Assembly (NCBI GenBank): GCA_965224045.1
Contig: CBDCYD010000001.1
Coordinates: 308,082-372,081, forward strand
DNA from: Tectiglobus sp965224045
GTDB taxonomy: Bacteria > Pseudomonadota > Alphaproteobacteria > Rhizobiales > Hyphomicrobiaceae
DNA length: 64,000 bases
Reading direction: 5' to 3'
Shown here: in pieces, positions 63,101 to 64,000 of the stretch
Position numbering within the stretch: position 1 is the first letter of the stretch
Layout of the letters: the number at the start of each line of letters is the position of its first letter
The notes under the pieces: generated by a model
Database searches by the model: none
What the model saw: only the letters and a program-made list of their open reading frames with translations
Told to the model about the DNA's origin: nothing
Program-made: the position numbers and the translations under genes

Positions 63101-64000
63101 ATGAACGAGCCTATTGTTGGAAAAACCGACAAGTATGCTGCCGCAGACGATGTCGCGCTTGCGCCGGAAGTCGCCGATGAAATCAAGCATACCACCTGTT
63201 ATATGTGCGCCTGCCGATGTGGAATCCGCGTCTATCTGAAAGATGGGCAGGTCAAATACATCGACGGCAATCCGGATCACCCGACCAACAAGGGTGTACT
63301 CTGCGCCAAGGGCAGCGCCGGGATCATGCAACACCTGTCACCTGCCCGGCTTAAAAAGCCACTCAAGCGGGTCGGCGAGCGCGGCGAAGGCAAGTTCGAG
63401 GAAATCGAGTGGGATGAGGCACTGGAGATTGCCACCAAATGGCTGGGTGATGCCCGTTCCACTGATCCACGCAAGCTTGCTTTCTTTACTGGCCGGGACC
63501 AGAGCCAGAGCCTGACCGGCTGGTGGGCTACCCAGTTTGGCACACCCAATTTTGCGGCGCATGGCGGTTTTTGCTCCGTCAATATGGCCGCTGCCGGACT
63601 CTACACCATTGGCGGCGCTTTCTGGGAATTTGGCGAGCCAGACTGGGAACACACCAAATATTTCATGATGTTTGGCATCGCCGAAGACCATGACAGTAAC
63701 CCGATCAAGATTGGCCTTGGCAACCTGAAGCGCCGGGGCGATGCAAAGATTGTTTCGGTCAATCCGGTACGCACCGGATACAGCGCTATTGCCGACGAAT
63801 GGATTGGCCTGAAACCCGGCACGGACGGACTATTCATCGGCGCCATCATCCACTGCTTGTTGAAGGCTGAAAAAGTCGACTGGAACTATATCAGTCGCTA
63901 CACCAACGGTGGCCAACTGGTCATCCAGTCACCTGGCGAATCTGACCATGGACTGATCGCCCGGGACAGTGAAGACAGCCCCCTCGCCTGGAACCTGGAC
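63101..64000 (+). CDS. Molybdopterin oxidoreductase, Fe-S N-terminus (3' end beyond the window)
   Basis: The first 300 residues of a DMSO-reductase-superfamily catalytic subunit. The N-terminal 4Fe-4S motif is C33-x2-C36-x3-C40-x27-C68, in TTCYMCACRCGIRV and GVLCAKGSAG. AFFTGRDQSQSLTGWW, FAAHGGFCSVNMAAAG (C158 is a candidate Mo ligand) and PVRTGYSAIADEWIGLKPG follow. The start at 63101 has AGGGGAA upstream; an in-frame ATG at 63077 has none. The sequence resembles SoeA, the catalytic subunit of a membrane-bound sulfite-oxidising enzyme, but other formate- or sulfur-related family members cannot be excluded. It diverges from the ArgE fragment and shares its lower GC. Confidence 0.85.
   Translation, partial: MNEPIVGKTDKYAAADDVALAPEVADEIKHTTCYMCACRCGIRVYLKDGQVKYIDGNPDHPTNKGVLCAKGSAGIMQHLSPARLKKPLKRVGERGEGKFEEIEWDEALEIATKWLGDARSTDPRKLAFFTGRDQSQSLTGWWATQFGTPNFAAHGGFCSVNMAAAGLYTIGGAFWEFGEPDWEHTKYFMMFGIAEDHDSNPIKIGLGNLKRRGDAKIVSVNPVRTGYSAIADEWIGLKPGTDGLFIGAIIHCLLKAEKVDWNYISRYTNGGQLVIQSPGESDHGLIARDSEDSPLAWNLD

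Overview
The window is 64 kb of GC-rich DNA that reads like an alphaproteobacterial chromosome. The best taxonomic clue is the pair crotonyl-CoA carboxylase/reductase and ethylmalonyl-CoA mutase (ethylmalonyl-CoA pathway). High-GC codon use and many acyl-CoA catabolic genes agree with this. One tRNA-Leu(CAA) is present; I saw no rRNA and no CRISPR array. The last 1.5 kb (from about 62,480) has lower GC, and two genes are cut at one point there, so it may be a recombination junction or a mis-joined contig.

Layout. 1-5.2 kb: a minus-strand operon (sugar isomerase-like protein, SDR dehydrogenase, 2-keto-4-pentenoate hydratase-like protein) diverges from a fused 3-dehydroshikimate dehydratase/HPPD-like gene across a 1 kb gene-free region with palindromes and a 14-bp tandem repeat. 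5.4-11.5 kb: quinone oxidoreductase and acyl-CoA ligase (minus) diverge from enoyl-CoA hydratase, CoA-transferase and an MFS carrier (plus). 11.6-16.6 kb: tRNA-Leu, ethylmalonyl-CoA mutase, a small membrane protein, crotonyl-CoA carboxylase/reductase. 16.7-19.1 kb: a two-helix membrane protein, DapE and a secreted CARDB-like protein. 19.2-20.7 kb: a low-GC islet with an IS remnant, a truncated small ORF, strong inverted repeats and a frameshifted ORF6N-type gene. 20.8-25.6 kb: CitE-like lyase, M20 amidohydrolase, YbfB-type MFS carrier, gentisate dioxygenase-like protein.

25.9-38.2 kb is a large acyl-CoA/aromatic catabolic region. Eight minus-strand genes (DsbA-type isomerase, 3-hydroxyacyl-CoA dehydrogenase, cyclase, GNAT, ADP-forming acyl-CoA synthetase, nitronate monooxygenase, acyl-CoA dehydrogenase, enoyl-CoA hydratase) face a plus-strand set of acyl-CoA dehydrogenase, DUF35 protein and thiolase-like protein. 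The DUF35 protein has no cysteine and the thiolase-like protein lacks the usual nucleophile, so that pair is more likely a retro-aldolase or acyl-binding unit than a normal thiolase.

38.2-50.5 kb carries envelope functions and is the most unusual part: an N,N-dimethylformamidase-like protein fused to a methyltransferase, an ABC-exporter-like protein whose ATPase domain has lost its motifs, and a four-gene route to UDP-2,3-diacetamido-2,3-dideoxyglucuronic acid (TviB-type dehydrogenase plus WbpB, WbpE and WbpD homologues). An NAD-binding epimerase-like protein and a frameshifted class III aminotransferase follow. 51-57 kb is a complete peptide-type ABC importer operon. 57.2-62.1 kb has four glycosyltransferases, two of them frameshifted. 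The right edge holds fragments of an ABC transporter gene and an acetylornithine deacetylase gene, then the start of a molybdopterin oxidoreductase that runs out of the window.

Four otherwise well-preserved genes each carry one single-base indel. This looks more like base-calling error than decay, and it should be settled before any of them is called a pseudogene.
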